A DNA stretch of 64,000 nucleotides from Paenibacillus sp. URB8-2 (GCF_013393385.1 NZ_AP023239.1:4464001-4528000), one strand, 5' to 3'. Counted from the stretch's first letter, positions 9,117-17,732 are shown. Translations and numbers: made by a program. Notes: generated from the sequence alone by a model not told the origin.

Positions 9117-10196
9117 ATGGAGCAACGACTCGTCGGTATACTGCTGAATGCCGCTGCGCACCGGGGCATTCCCCGGGGCAAGACGGGATGGGAGTCCCTT
9201 GCTTGCTATGAGGAAGCCGCAGCCGCCTACGGCCTGACTCCCTGCTATTTAAAGCTGTCGGACATCAATCCCGGCTCCGGTTACAGCATCGCCTATATCA
9301 AGGATCCCCGCGGTTATAAGAGAATGGCCGTACCGATTCCCAAAGCCATCCATAACCGTGCCATATATCCTCCCGGAAACGCCGGAACCGAGCGGCTGGC
9401 CGCCTGCGGGGTGAAGGTGTTCAACCGGTGCAGCCGGTACGGCAAGGATGAGATTCACCGGCTGCTGGAGCTCGATTCCGGGCTTCGCCAACATCTTCCC
9501 GATACGGATGCTGGAAACGGGGGATTAAAGAGAATGATGGAACGGCATTCGGATCTTATTCTGAAGCCCCGCCGGGGAAGTGTCGGAAAAGGGGTCATGC
9601 GTCTGAGACGCGAAGACAAGGAAAGCTGGGCCTTGGATTATCTGCATAATGGACAAATGATCACGGCGGATATCGATCCCTACAGACTCCCGTTTGCGCT
9701 GCTGGACCGTATTGACGCCGAATCTTATCTGATCCAGGAGCGCATTCCGCTTGCGGAGGCGGGCGGACGCCCCTTTGACTTGCGAGTCACGGTCCAGCGC
9801 GGATGGGGCGGCGAATGGGCAGTCACCGGCCTCTTCGCCAAGCTGGCGCCTATCGGCGGCTTTGTCTCCAACATCGCCCGCGGCGGGGAAGCGGCGGAAG
9901 CCGCTTATGCGCTGGAGCAGGCCTTTCCCGGCCGCGCCGCCGCCCACTACCGCATGTCGGCCGCGGGGTTGGCCCTTGCGGTAGCGCACTGTCTGGAGCG
10001 CAGTCTGCCCGGGCTGGCCGATATCGGGCTCGACATCGCCCTGACACGGGACGGACAGCTTTATTTCATTGAATGCAACGGACGCGACCAGCGGTACGGA
10101 TTCTACAAGGCGGGGCTGCCGGAGATCTGGAAGGAGAGCTACCGGCGTCCGATGGGGTATGCCCGTTATTTGCTGGACGGCGGAGGGATGCAATAA
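9117..10196 (+). CDS. YheC/YheD family ATP-grasp protein (spore coat-associated type)
   Basis: 359 residues, the usual length for this family. The C-terminal half has the ATP-grasp layout: lysine and glycine-rich nucleotide loop (LKPRRGSVGKGVMRL), a central RPFDLRV strand, and a metal-binding end (FIECNGRDQRYGFY). ATP-grasp enzymes join a carboxylate to an amine or thiol using ATP. The family relatives YheC and YheD of B. subtilis are coat-associated, but the substrate is not established. The ATG at 9117 follows GGGAGGGATCGATCA. It is divergent from the giant repeat protein, which suggests a shared role in the spore or cell surface; that is inference. Confidence 0.85.
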   Translation: MEQRLVGILLNAAAHRGIPRGKTGWESLACYEEAAAAYGLTPCYLKLSDINPGSGYSIAYIKDPRGYKRMAVPIPKAIHNRAIYPPGNAGTERLAACGVKVFNRCSRYGKDEIHRLLELDSGLRQHLPDTDAGNGGLKRMMERHSDLILKPRRGSVGKGVMRLRREDKESWALDYLHNGQMITADIDPYRLPFALLDRIDAESYLIQERIPLAEAGGRPFDLRVTVQRGWGGEWAVTGLFAKLAPIGGFVSNIARGGEAAEAAYALEQAFPGRAAAHYRMSAAGLALAVAHCLERSLPGLADIGLDIALTRDGQLYFIECNGRDQRYGFYKAGLPEIWKESYRRPMGYARYLLDGGGMQ

Positions 10197-10227
10197 CGTT
10201 ATTGATTTGTCTTCTATTCTATGTCAA

Positions 10228-10272
10228 TATAATGCAGAGCGGCCGGGGTCCAATGACCCGGGGCCGCTGCAT
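10228..10272 (+). promoter_or_regulatory. TATAAT box followed by a strong GC hairpin before psd
   Basis: TATAAT at 10228 is followed directly by a hairpin (arms GCGGCC and GGCCGC, with inner GGGTC / GACCC around a CAAT loop) that ends about 10 bases before the psd ribosome site. There is no T run, so a simple terminator of the upstream gene is unlikely. A leader hairpin in the psd mRNA is possible. No good -35 is visible. Confidence 0.35.
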
Positions 10273-10291
10273 GACGGAAGGGAGACTAAGC

Positions 10292-11083
10292 ATGGTTAAA
10301 CGACTGCTGCGGCTGATGACCGAGCTGTCCTCGCATAGATGGATTTCCCGTATAATGGGCGCTTTTTCCCACAGCAGGATCAGCCGCTTGCTTATCCCGG
10401 CATTTATCCGGACCTATCATATTCCCGCTTCGCAGGCGGAAAAAGATCCCAGCGAATACGCCACGCTCAACGAGTTCTTCAGCCGGAGGCTGAAACCGGG
10501 CATGCGCTCCATCACGGAAGAGACGGACGCTGTGGCAAGCCCCGTTGATGCGATGATTACGGCGATGGGAAACATATCTTCCGGAACGATTTTGAATGTA
10601 AAAGGGCAGGATTATAAACTGGAGGAGCTGCTCAACCACTCTCCTCACCAAGAGCTTTACAAGAAAGGCTTTTTTTTCGTGCTGTATTTAAGTCCGACCG
10701 ACTATCACCGCATTCATTCCCCGGTTACCGGAAAAATGGCGGAGAGCGACTATATCCGCGGGCGCTGCTATCCCGTCAATGAATTCGGCATGAGGCATAT
10801 GAAAGGCGTGCTGTGCCGCAACGAGCGGGTGATTACTTATATTGCCCACAGAGCCGGCGAAATTGCGGTGGTCAAGGTTGGCGCAATGAACGTCAGCAGC
10901 ATCCGCTATTCCGACGAGAGCAAGAGAGCGTGGGAAATCGGCGAGGACCTCGCTTACTTCGAGTTCGGCTCGACGGTGGTCCTGCTGGCCGAGAACGGCA
11001 TTTTCACCCCCCGCCCGGGACTTGAGCCCGGCATGAAAGTAAAAATGGGCGAACTGCTCGGATTTTTGCGGCCGTCCGGATAG
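10292..11083 (+). CDS. psd: Phosphatidylserine decarboxylase proenzyme
   Basis: 263 residues. This membrane enzyme converts phosphatidylserine to phosphatidylethanolamine. The family self-cleaves at a GST motif to create a pyruvoyl cofactor; the FGSTVVLL segment near the C-terminus is that site. SPVDA (residues about 84-88), the histidine segment TDYHRIHSP and the metal-independent fold segment VGAMNVSSI are also present. The start at 10292 has GGAAGGGAG upstream; the open frame runs further upstream without a ribosome site. A terminator follows about 100 bases after the stop. The gene stands alone, without the usual pssA neighbour. Confidence 0.93.
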   Translation: MVKRLLRLMTELSSHRWISRIMGAFSHSRISRLLIPAFIRTYHIPASQAEKDPSEYATLNEFFSRRLKPGMRSITEETDAVASPVDAMITAMGNISSGTILNVKGQDYKLEELLNHSPHQELYKKGFFFVLYLSPTDYHRIHSPVTGKMAESDYIRGRCYPVNEFGMRHMKGVLCRNERVITYIAHRAGEIAVVKVGAMNVSSIRYSDESKRAWEIGEDLAYFEFGSTVVLLAENGIFTPRPGLEPGMKVKMGELLGFLRPSG

Positions 11084-11181
11084 AAGATCCGCCGATCGGC
11101 CCAACGCCCGTTTCGCGGCATCAAACAGCCCGGCAGATGGACAGGAGAAGGTCCATACGCCAGGGCTGCTTTCGTATTATT

Positions 11182-11215
11182 AGGTCAGCCAGAAACTTCT
11201 GGTTGGCCTGTTTTT
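11182..11215 (+). terminator. Rho-independent terminator downstream of psd
   Basis: A 13-bp stem (AGGTCAGCCAGAA pairing with TTCTGGTTGGCCT through G-U pairs) with a 2-base loop is followed by GTTTTTG. Confidence 0.8.
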
Positions 11216-11239
11216 GTGGGTGTTTTAAGATGGCGATAG

Positions 11240-11411
11240 CCGGGAGAACGCGGGCTGCTTTGGGGACGTTACCCCGTCAAAAAAACTGTTCTCCTACTAT
11301 TCCCAATGACCATGTTTGAGCTGGTAGGGGCAATGGACCCCGTATCACATGCGAAGCTATGGGTTTGGAACCATCGTAGGATTGCCGGCAAATACGAATC
11401 GGGAGGTTGTT
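11240..11411 (+). ncRNA. Candidate IS110 bridge RNA region
   Basis: Non-coding DNA directly before the transposase. It contains three compact hairpins: GGGG-N6-CCCC at 11262-11275, GGGG-N7-CCCC at 11327-11341, and GGTT-N3-AACC at 11362-11372. IS110-group elements are known to transcribe a bridge RNA from the non-coding end upstream of the transposase, with two internal loops that pair with target and donor DNA. The position and hairpin series fit, but the loops were not matched to target or donor sequence. Confidence 0.4.
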
Positions 11412-12590
11412 ATGGAACCTGTTATAGGAGTAGATGTGGCCAAGGGATTCAGTGTCATACAAGCTTTTTTAAAGCGGAACGAGCCTTGGGGGAAGGCGAT
11501 AAGCATCTCGCATGAGCAAAGCGGATTTGAGCAATTGGGGGAGATTCTGACGGAACTGCAGGCACAGACAGGGATTTCTCCAGCTGTCGTTCTGGAAGCG
11601 ACCGGTCATTATCATCGTGGACTTGTCACCTATCTGGAACGTAGTGGATGGACGTATTTTATCGTTAATCCGCTGCAGGCCAAGCGGGCGAAAGGCACTC
11701 AGTTAAGAAAGGTAAAGACGGATGCAACAGATGCTTGGCATTTGGCTGAGATGTATTACCGGGGAGATGTGACTGCGCACCGGACTTGGGAGGAGGATTA
11801 TCTAGAGCTCCAGCATGTGACGCGGCAGCATGAGTTTATAACCGGAATGTTTGTGCAAGCGAAGTTAAACATGAGGGCCTTGCTGGATCAAGTGTTCCCG
11901 GGATACGAGAAGGTGTTTCGCAATCTATTCTCGGTAACCTCTCTGTACGTGCTGGCTCGCTGTCTGGAAGGTCAAACTGAGGATTTGCATGTGGTCATCC
12001 GAAAAAGTGCAGGGAAATCACATTCTGAGAAGTGGGTAGAAGCTAAGGCGGAAACCCTTAGAGAAGTGATGTCCCGCTGGGGTGAACAACCAAGAAGTCG
12101 CGCTCAAACCTCCGTTCTCCGCAGTATGGTGGACTTAGTTCTAGTGTTTACAGATCAATTAAGCGAACTGGAGAAGCAGATGAATGAGATGGCAAGGGGT
12201 CTTCCGGAGGTTGAGCTCGTGAAGAGTATACCTGGAATCGGAGATAAGCTCGCAGCCGCAATTGTCGCAGAGATCGGAGATGTACGGCAGTTTAAAGAAG
12301 CCAAACAACTGGTAGCTTTTGCAGGTTTAGACCCTGGAATATTCAGCTCCGGCAAATTCATAGCGACCAGCTCCAGAATTACAAAACGCGGCTCCAAGAG
12401 GCTTCGTCGGGCGTTATATCTAGCCGTACAGTGCGGTATTCGAGGAAGAACAAACCCAAGGATACGGGAGTATTACGACAAAAAAAGAAAAGAGGGCAAG
12501 CCCTACAAGGTGGTCGTGATCGCTTGCGCCAACAAGCTACTCCATCACGTGTACGCCATCCTCTGTAAGCAGCAGCCCTTCCAAACTTAA
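11412..12590 (+). CDS. IS110-family transposase (DEDD recombinase)
   Basis: 392 residues, full length. The N-terminal RuvC-like domain has the acidic tetrad D8 (IGVDVAKG), E62 (LEATGHYH) and D104/D107 (KTDATDAWH). The C-terminal transposase_20-type domain has a helix-hairpin-helix (SIPGIGDKLAAAIVAEIGD), then AGLDPGIFSSGK and KRGSKRLRRALY, carrying the conserved Ser region. These enzymes excise and insert the element under guidance of a bridge RNA. The start at 11412 has GGGAGGTTGTT upstream. An in-frame ATG 63 bases earlier lacks a ribosome site and would lie inside the structured region. No frameshift is seen, so the protein may be active. Confidence 0.93.
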   Translation: MEPVIGVDVAKGFSVIQAFLKRNEPWGKAISISHEQSGFEQLGEILTELQAQTGISPAVVLEATGHYHRGLVTYLERSGWTYFIVNPLQAKRAKGTQLRKVKTDATDAWHLAEMYYRGDVTAHRTWEEDYLELQHVTRQHEFITGMFVQAKLNMRALLDQVFPGYEKVFRNLFSVTSLYVLARCLEGQTEDLHVVIRKSAGKSHSEKWVEAKAETLREVMSRWGEQPRSRAQTSVLRSMVDLVLVFTDQLSELEKQMNEMARGLPEVELVKSIPGIGDKLAAAIVAEIGDVRQFKEAKQLVAFAGLDPGIFSSGKFIATSSRITKRGSKRLRRALYLAVQCGIRGRTNPRIREYYDKKRKEGKPYKVVVIACANKLLHHVYAILCKQQPFQT

Positions 12591-12605
12591 AACCCATAAT
12601 TATCC

Positions 12606-12633
12606 AGAACCTTCACGCCAATGAAGGTTCTTT
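12606..12633 (+). terminator. Hairpin after the IS110 transposase
   Basis: A perfect 10-bp stem (AGAACCTTCA / TGAAGGTTCT) around a 6-base loop lies 15 bases past the transposase stop. Only a short TTTG follows, so it is a weak terminator or part of the element's right end. Confidence 0.6.
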
Positions 12634-12687
12634 GTCATGATAAAAAATAGTATACCAAGAAGAACACGAATCACCAATACAAAATTC

Positions 12688-12717
12688 TTGACAAGTATTA
12701 GCTGGTTTTTTTACATT
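12688..12717 (+). promoter_or_regulatory. Sigma-A-type promoter upstream of the SET-domain gene
   Basis: TTGACA at 12688, an 18-base T-rich spacer and TACATT at 12712. The next gene starts at 12874, giving a leader of about 150 bases in which I see no other structure. Confidence 0.6.
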
Positions 12718-12873
12718 AGCGCTCATCCGGGTTATTCCTCATTCTTCCAGATGGGTTAAGGACTCTTCTCCTTGCCGTAGCGCAGAGGATAAGTTAGAAT
12801 TACTCTTTAAATGCGGCCAACAGGCCAATGGAATTTAATACACTAAAAAGCGAAAGCGCACAGGTGACCAATT

Positions 12874-13254
12874 ATGTTCGAGGTAAAAGTTTCGAAGCTT
12901 AGCAACGGGGAGTTCAATAGAGGTATATTTGCAACACGAGACATCGAAAAGGGTGAGCTTATACATGAAGCGCCGGTCATTCCGTATCCCAATGAGGACC
13001 ATGAGTTCATAGAAAAAACCATACTTTCAGATTATGTGTTTCAATATGGCGCCAACCATACCGCCGTTCTCCTGGGCTATGGCAGCTTGTTCAATCATTC
13101 CTATACTCCCAATGCCACGTATGATATCAACTTCAAGAATCACACATTTGACTTCTATTCGTACACGGACATCAAAGCGGGGGAGGAGATACTAATCAAC
13201 TATAACGGTGATGTCGATTGCAATGATCCTCTATGGTTTTATGAGACCGATTAG
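12874..13254 (+). CDS. Small SET-domain protein (putative protein-lysine methyltransferase)
   Basis: 126 residues that are almost entirely one SET domain. Visible signatures are NRGIFATRDIEKGELI at the start, GSLFNHSYTPNATY in the middle (the pseudoknot N-H motif that binds S-adenosylmethionine) and GEEILINYNG near the end. The family methylates lysines in proteins; the bacterial target is unknown. AGGTGA precedes the ATG. Base composition is clearly A+T richer than the flanking genes. With the adjacent IS110 element this suggests acquisition by transfer, which is inference. Confidence 0.85.
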   Translation: MFEVKVSKLSNGEFNRGIFATRDIEKGELIHEAPVIPYPNEDHEFIEKTILSDYVFQYGANHTAVLLGYGSLFNHSYTPNATYDINFKNHTFDFYSYTDIKAGEEILINYNGDVDCNDPLWFYETD

Positions 13255-13260
13255 ATAAGA

Positions 13261-13304
13261 AGAAACGGCTGCGCCGTCCTCGCAAGAGGAGGGCATCCGT
13301 TTCT
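13261..13304. terminator. Long hairpin between convergent genes
   Basis: The outer stem AGAAACGG / CCGTTTCT encloses an inner stem around a GCAA tetraloop. It sits just after the SET-domain gene, but neither side has a clear T run, so it is a probable rather than certain terminator. Confidence 0.5.
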
Positions 13305-13356
13305 CGTAGAAATATAAGGCCATTTATAAGCGTGAAACTTATAGATTCTTATATTT

Positions 13357-13390
13357 TAAAAACAAATAAAGAAGGCGGGCGCCTTCTTTA
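13357..13390 (-). terminator. Terminator of gpmA, overlapping its stop codon
   Basis: A perfect 9-bp stem (AAAGAAGGC / GCCTTCTTT) with a 4-base loop, followed on the minus strand by ATTTGTTTTT. The first arm begins inside the gpmA stop codon. Confidence 0.85.
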
Positions 13391-14137
13391 TTCGCTTACC
13401 TTGCCCTGGTTCGCCACCTCGCGGGCCTTGGCCTCCACCTTCTCCGGCTCGCCGAGATAGAACCGGCGGATCGGCTTCACATCGTCGTCCAGCTCGTAGA
13501 CGAGAGGAATGCCGGTCGGAATATTGAGGTGCAGCAGCGCGGCCTCGTCAATATCCTCCATATACTTGATCAGCGCGCGCAGCGTGTTGCCGTGCGCCGA
13601 AATCAGCACACGCTCTTTCTTGCGGACGAGCGGCACGATCCGGTTTCCCCAGAAGTCGCCGACCCGGTGGACCGTGTCCTCCAGGCTCTCGCCGCGGGGG
13701 ATATCGCCGGGACGCACCTCCTGGTAACGTCTGTCGTTTCTCGCGTAGCGCGGATCGTCCGGCTCCAGCAGCGGCGGCCGGACCGACAGGCTGCGACGCC
13801 AAATCTGCAGCTGCTCATCGCCGTATTTTACCGCCGTCTCCGACTTGCTGAGTCCCTGCAGCGCGCCGTAATGCCGTTCGTTCAGCTTCCACGATTTTTG
13901 CACGGGAATCCACAGCAGATTCAGCTCTTCCAGGATCAGATGGAGCGTCTTGATGGAACGCTTAAGCACCGAGGCAAAGGCGAGGTCGAACGTATAACCG
14001 GCTTCCTTAAGCATTCTGCCCGCTTCCTTGGCCTCATGTATCCCCTTCTCCGTCAGATCCGGATCGCTCCAGCCGGTAAACAGATTCTGCCGGTTGTATT
14101 CGCTCTCCCCATGGCGTATCAACACGATTTCATACAT
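13388..14137 (-). CDS. gpmA: 2,3-bisphosphoglycerate-dependent phosphoglycerate mutase
   Basis: 249 residues, the standard length. The enzyme interconverts 3- and 2-phosphoglycerate in glycolysis. The catalytic phosphohistidine lies in LIRHGESEYN (residues 6-15). Other family marks are NLFTGWSDPDLTEKG, the RHYGALQG loop and the second histidine in ISAHGNTLRAL. GGGAGGAG precedes the ATG. The gene stands alone, with its own terminator. Bacteria of this group often also carry the cofactor-independent enzyme (gpmI) elsewhere. Confidence 0.93.
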   Translation of the reverse strand: MYEIVLIRHGESEYNRQNLFTGWSDPDLTEKGIHEAKEAGRMLKEAGYTFDLAFASVLKRSIKTLHLILEELNLLWIPVQKSWKLNERHYGALQGLSKSETAVKYGDEQLQIWRRSLSVRPPLLEPDDPRYARNDRRYQEVRPGDIPRGESLEDTVHRVGDFWGNRIVPLVRKKERVLISAHGNTLRALIKYMEDIDEAALLHLNIPTGIPLVYELDDDVKPIRRFYLGEPEKVEAKAREVANQGKVSE

Positions 14138-14410
14138 GCGCGCTCTCCTCCCGATCCCTTTTTATTACCATTTTGCTCATCTTCTCTATTTAAAGCAAAT
14201 TTCAGCCGGCCCAAACGGCGGCCCCGCACATTGCCCGGTCAGCAATAGCTGCAAGCCTTTGGAGAACCGCCTTACGGAGGGCGCGGCAAAATGTCAAAAG
14301 CCGAAGACCTGAACAAGCGCCTTCGGTAGCCGGCTGTATGAAGTCCCGTTGGACACCGCAGACTGTACCCGGAACGTATTTACCCTGGAGACCTGCTGCC
14401 GAAACCGAAT
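14138..14410. other. Intergenic region without a recognised feature
   Basis: About 270 bases between gpmA and the AraC-type gene. Only short open frames overlap it and none has a convincing ribosome site. I see no clear terminator or promoter. Confidence 0.4.
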
Positions 14411-15196
14411 TCAGCGGATTTCCGAAGGGCTCTTTCCCGTATGCTGCTTGAACTGGCGGCTGAAAAAGAAAATGTCGCGGTATCCGAGCGCATCCGCCAC
14501 CTCGGTCACGTTCATACCCGCGTACAGCAGCAAATGCTGGGCACGTTCAATTCGTGTGCGGATGACATAAGACTGCACGGAGGAGCCGATCAGCTCCTTG
14601 AATTTGATGGAAAAATAGCGCGGCGACAGTCCGGCCCGGGCGGCCAGTTCCTCTACGCGATGGGCGGCGCCGGGATGCTGGCTGATATAATTCGCAACCT
14701 CGTGAATAACTTCCGCCAGTTGGTTGCTGACGCTGCGTTCTACCGGCATAACCCGGTCTTCCCGCAGCAGGTTGATGATAATCTGCTTGAGAATAAGCTG
14801 GCCCTCTTCTTCCGCGGCGAATGTCTTAACCAGGAACAGCCGGACGTATCGCGCAAGCAAATGCTCAAACTCCACCGTCTCGGTCAGCTTGCGGTAAGGC
14901 TCCGGGATATCGGTGACAGGCTCTTTGACGTCAAAATGAATGTATGTAAGCACAAGGGGTTTTTGCGGGTTATGCTTTGCGCTTGTATGGTCTCCGGGAC
15001 GAAACAGAAAACAGCTTCCCGGTCCGACCTCATAGGCTGTGCCGTTGCGCACAACCGTTCCTTCTCCGCTCCAGACGTAGAACAAGTCGTAATTAGGGAG
15101 CGGCTTCTCCCTTTTCTGCCATTTCCACCCCGGCTCGCAGACGATTTTGGCCAAGGCGGGGAGGATGACAAAAGCGGAAGGCGATGCATGCAACAT
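14411..15196 (-). CDS. AraC-family transcriptional regulator
   Basis: About 261 residues. An N-terminal cupin-like sensing half (LFYVWSGEGTVVRNG, then GSCFLFRPGDHT) is followed by two helix-turn-helix motifs of the AraC domain (VEELAARAGLSPRYFSIKFK, then VTEVADALGYRD with FFFSRQFKQHTGKSPSE). Such regulators often control sugar or siderophore genes next to them, but no target is evident here. I chose the ATG at 15196 because GGGAGGGG lies just upstream. An in-frame ATG at 15244 overlaps the stop of the broken MocR gene and would add 16 residues. Confidence 0.85.
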   Translation of the reverse strand: MLHASPSAFVILPALAKIVCEPGWKWQKREKPLPNYDLFYVWSGEGTVVRNGTAYEVGPGSCFLFRPGDHTSAKHNPQKPLVLTYIHFDVKEPVTDIPEPYRKLTETVEFEHLLARYVRLFLVKTFAAEEEGQLILKQIIINLLREDRVMPVERSVSNQLAEVIHEVANYISQHPGAAHRVEELAARAGLSPRYFSIKFKELIGSSVQSYVIRTRIERAQHLLLYAGMNVTEVADALGYRDIFFFSRQFKQHTGKSPSEIR

Positions 15197-15240
15197 CCTT
15201 TTCCCCTCCCTTATCGTAGCATTTTCCTTATCATACCTCT

Positions 15241-16951
15241 TCATGCTTCATTTTGCACATCGTTCCAGGCCAGCGCAAGCCGGCGCATCCCTTCTATCAG
15301 TTCAGACTCGTCCAGGTGGGAAAAAGCGAAGCAGGCGGCGGGCTCGCCGGGCTGCATCCGGTACAGGGCGGCGTCTCTGAAATCAACGTTCCGCTGCAGA
15401 GCTGCCGCCCGGAACCGCGCGAATTCCGTTTCGCCGCGCAGCCAGCGGGCATATATATGCAGCCCCGCGTCGCCGGGCTGCGGATGAAACAGGCCGCCCG
15501 GCAGCCTCGGCAGCAGTTCGCGCAGAATGCGGCCGCGCTCGCCGAAGAGGCGCGCCATGCGCCGTATATGGCGGGCGTAACCGCCGAGCGCCATAAAGCG
15601 GGCCAGCGCCCGCTGCTCCAGCAGCCCGGCGGGCAGCGGCTCGTACAGCGCCTTAGCGGCCACCGTAGGCGCAACTAGAGAAGGCGGCAGAACCGCATAG
15701 CCGAGGCGAAGCCCGGCGAACATCGTATTGGAGAAAGAGCCGATATACACGACGCGCTCCTCCCGGTCCAGAGCCTTCAAAGGCTCAATAGGGCGGCCGG
15801 ACCAGCGGAACTCGCTGTCGTAATCATCCTCGATAATGATGGCGCGTCTGGCCGCCGCCCATTCCAGAAGCTTCCGCCTTCTCGCCAGCGGCATGACCGC
15901 GCCCGTGGGATATTGGCGGCTCGGCGTCACGAACAGCAGCCGGGCGTCCCAGTCCTGCGGCACAAGGCCGCTGCCGTCCACGAAGCCCGGAACCGGCACG
16001 CCGCCGGATACCTCGACGGCGCGCCGGATGCCGTGAAAGCCGGGGGCCTCTACGACGGCGCGGCCCCCGCTGTCCAGCAGCAGCTGGGTGAGCAGAACAA
16101 TGCCCTGCATGGAGCCGCTGAACGTCACGATATGTCCCGCTTCGGCGCGGATGCCGCGGGTAATCCGCAGATGGGCCGCGATTGCCCGCCGAAGCCCCTC
16201 GTCTCCCCTGCGGAGGAGCAGAGACGCCGAGCGCACCGCCGCGCCTGCCCCCGGCATGGGACAGCGCGCTGCGCCATTCCGCGTAAGGGAAATGCTCCAT
16301 CGGCATTCCGCCGCTGCGGAAGCTGATGACGGAGCCCGCCTCCGCGGCTTCCTCCCTTACAGGCGGCTGCTCGGCAAGCCGCCGCGCCCAGGCGGACAGC
16401 GGAATGTCCGCCGTCAGGTCCGGGATTGCTGCGGCTTCCGACGCCGGCAATCTGATTCCGCCTCCCGCTCCTGCATTGAGCGGGCTCTCCGGCCTGCCGG
16501 GATGAACCGCGGCTTCCGCAGGCCGGCTTTGGCTTGCGGAAGCCCCGCCGTGCCCCGCTTCGAGGGGATGGTCCGCCATCCCCGCATTCCCTTCTGCCTG
16601 TCCCGCGCTTCCTTCCGCATTCCCCGCATTCCCTGCACTCGCTTCGGCCTGTCCTGTTCTTCCCTTCGCCGGCTGCCTGCCGTCCATCCCGAAGCCGTCA
16701 GCGGACACGAAGGTGCCGCGTCCCGTTTCGGATTTTACATAGCCGTCGGCGCCGAGCATATCGTAGACCTGAGCCGCCGAACCCCGCGACAGTCCGTATA
16801 GAACGGCAAGCTTGCGGGTGGAGGGAAGGCGTGCGCCTCCCGGTAAATTTCCGTTCAGGATCTCCGTCCGCAGCGCATGATACAGCGCCAGATATTTATA
16901 TCGGTACTCCGCCAAATATTCGTCAAAGTTTAATATTGGAATGACATCCAT
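15241..16951 (-). pseudogene. Frameshifted MocR/PdxR-type regulator (GntR-aminotransferase fusion)
   Basis: The N-terminal frame (16951 leftwards) encodes a winged helix (ALYHALRTEILNGNLPGGARLPSTR is the family pattern in outline) plus a long Ala/Gly-rich linker. The C-terminal frame encodes a fold-type I aminotransferase domain (IEDDYDSEFRWSG). The frames switch at a run of five C/G bases at 16248-16252, one base out of phase. In addition, the PLP-binding lysine, normally in an SFSKT motif, reads SFSNT (AAT codon at 15727-15729). Two independent lesions argue that the gene is inactive, although a sequencing error could explain the frameshift alone. It is divergent from the flavin split-barrel gene it may have regulated. 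Confidence 0.85.
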
Positions 16952-16986
16952 GCCTTTCTCCCCCATTCAAGTGGACCAATAAAAAT

Positions 16987-17015
16987 AATGTAAATGGGCT
17001 CTTTTTTCTTGTCAA
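16987..17015 (-). promoter_or_regulatory. Promoter of the MocR-type gene
   Basis: On the minus strand, TTGACA (17015-17010), a 17-base spacer and TACATT (16992-16987). This is 36 bases upstream of the start codon at 16951. The promoter is intact although the gene is broken. Confidence 0.7.
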
Positions 17016-17067
17016 TCTCCTGTTATGCTGTTTGTTAACCACCTTATCAGTCAAAGGAGCGCTTCAG

Positions 17068-17685
17068 ATGAGAAGAAAAGAATTCAAGGTTGAGCAGGAG
17101 GAAGAACTGCAGACCTTTCTGGACGAAATGAGCTTCGGCTTTCTAGGCACGGTCGACGATCAGGGCCATCCGCGCGTCACTCCGCTCAATTTCGTCTATA
17201 CCGGAGGATGTTTTTATTTCCACGGCAGCCATGCCGGAGGCAAAATGGAAGCCATTCGCAAGATGGACAAGGTCTGCTTCACCGTGGCGGACGAATTCGC
17301 CCTGATTCCTTCCTATTTTACCGACCCTCAAATGGCGTGCCCGGCCACCGCCTATTTCAAAAGCGTCACCGCCTTCGGTACGGCCGAGATCGTCACCGAT
17401 TTAAGCGAAAAAGCGGCTGCGATGGAAAAGTTCATGAAGAAGCTCCAGCCGGAGGGCGGGTATGAGACCATTGACGCGGAAAATCCGAAGTACCGCCCCC
17501 AGCTTAAAGCGGTTGCGGTCGTAAGGATCGTTCCAGAGGAAATAACCGCCAAGTTCAAGTTTGGACAAAATCTGAAGGAGGAAGAGCGCAGCGCCGTCAT
17601 CGGCGGACTTGAGGCAAGGGGCGGAGAACGCGATGCCGAAACGGTGGAGATGATGAAAAAATTCTGCCCGTTCCACTCCTCATAA
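17068..17685 (+). CDS. Pyridoxamine 5'-phosphate oxidase-related FMN-binding split-barrel protein
   Basis: 205 residues. The N-terminal split barrel has FLGTVDDQGHPRVTPLNFVY followed by YFHGSHAGGKM, the usual FMN-contact region of this family (also related to nitroimidazole-resistance NimA-like proteins). The C-terminal part carries a conserved RIVPEEITAKFKFGQN segment. The probable role is a flavin-dependent reductase or oxidase; the substrate is unknown. AAAGGAGC precedes the ATG at 17068. It is divergent from the MocR-type pseudogene, a pairing often seen for vitamin B6-related genes. Confidence 0.8.
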   Translation: MRRKEFKVEQEEELQTFLDEMSFGFLGTVDDQGHPRVTPLNFVYTGGCFYFHGSHAGGKMEAIRKMDKVCFTVADEFALIPSYFTDPQMACPATAYFKSVTAFGTAEIVTDLSEKAAAMEKFMKKLQPEGGYETIDAENPKYRPQLKAVAVVRIVPEEITAKFKFGQNLKEEERSAVIGGLEARGGERDAETVEMMKKFCPFHSS

Positions 17686-17732
17686 ATGGCTGAATAGACA
17701 AACAGGCATTATGCCAAAAGCTGAAACCCGAA

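Larger units (their letters stand above)
11222..12640 (+). mobile_element. IS110-family insertion sequence (ends approximate)
   Basis: A complete IS110-type transposase with a structured non-coding stretch of about 190 bases upstream. The limits given are the psd terminator on the left and a hairpin after the transposase on the right. IS110 elements lack long terminal inverted repeats, and I could not fix the ends. The interruption lies between psd and an A+T-richer SET-domain gene. Confidence 0.6.
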
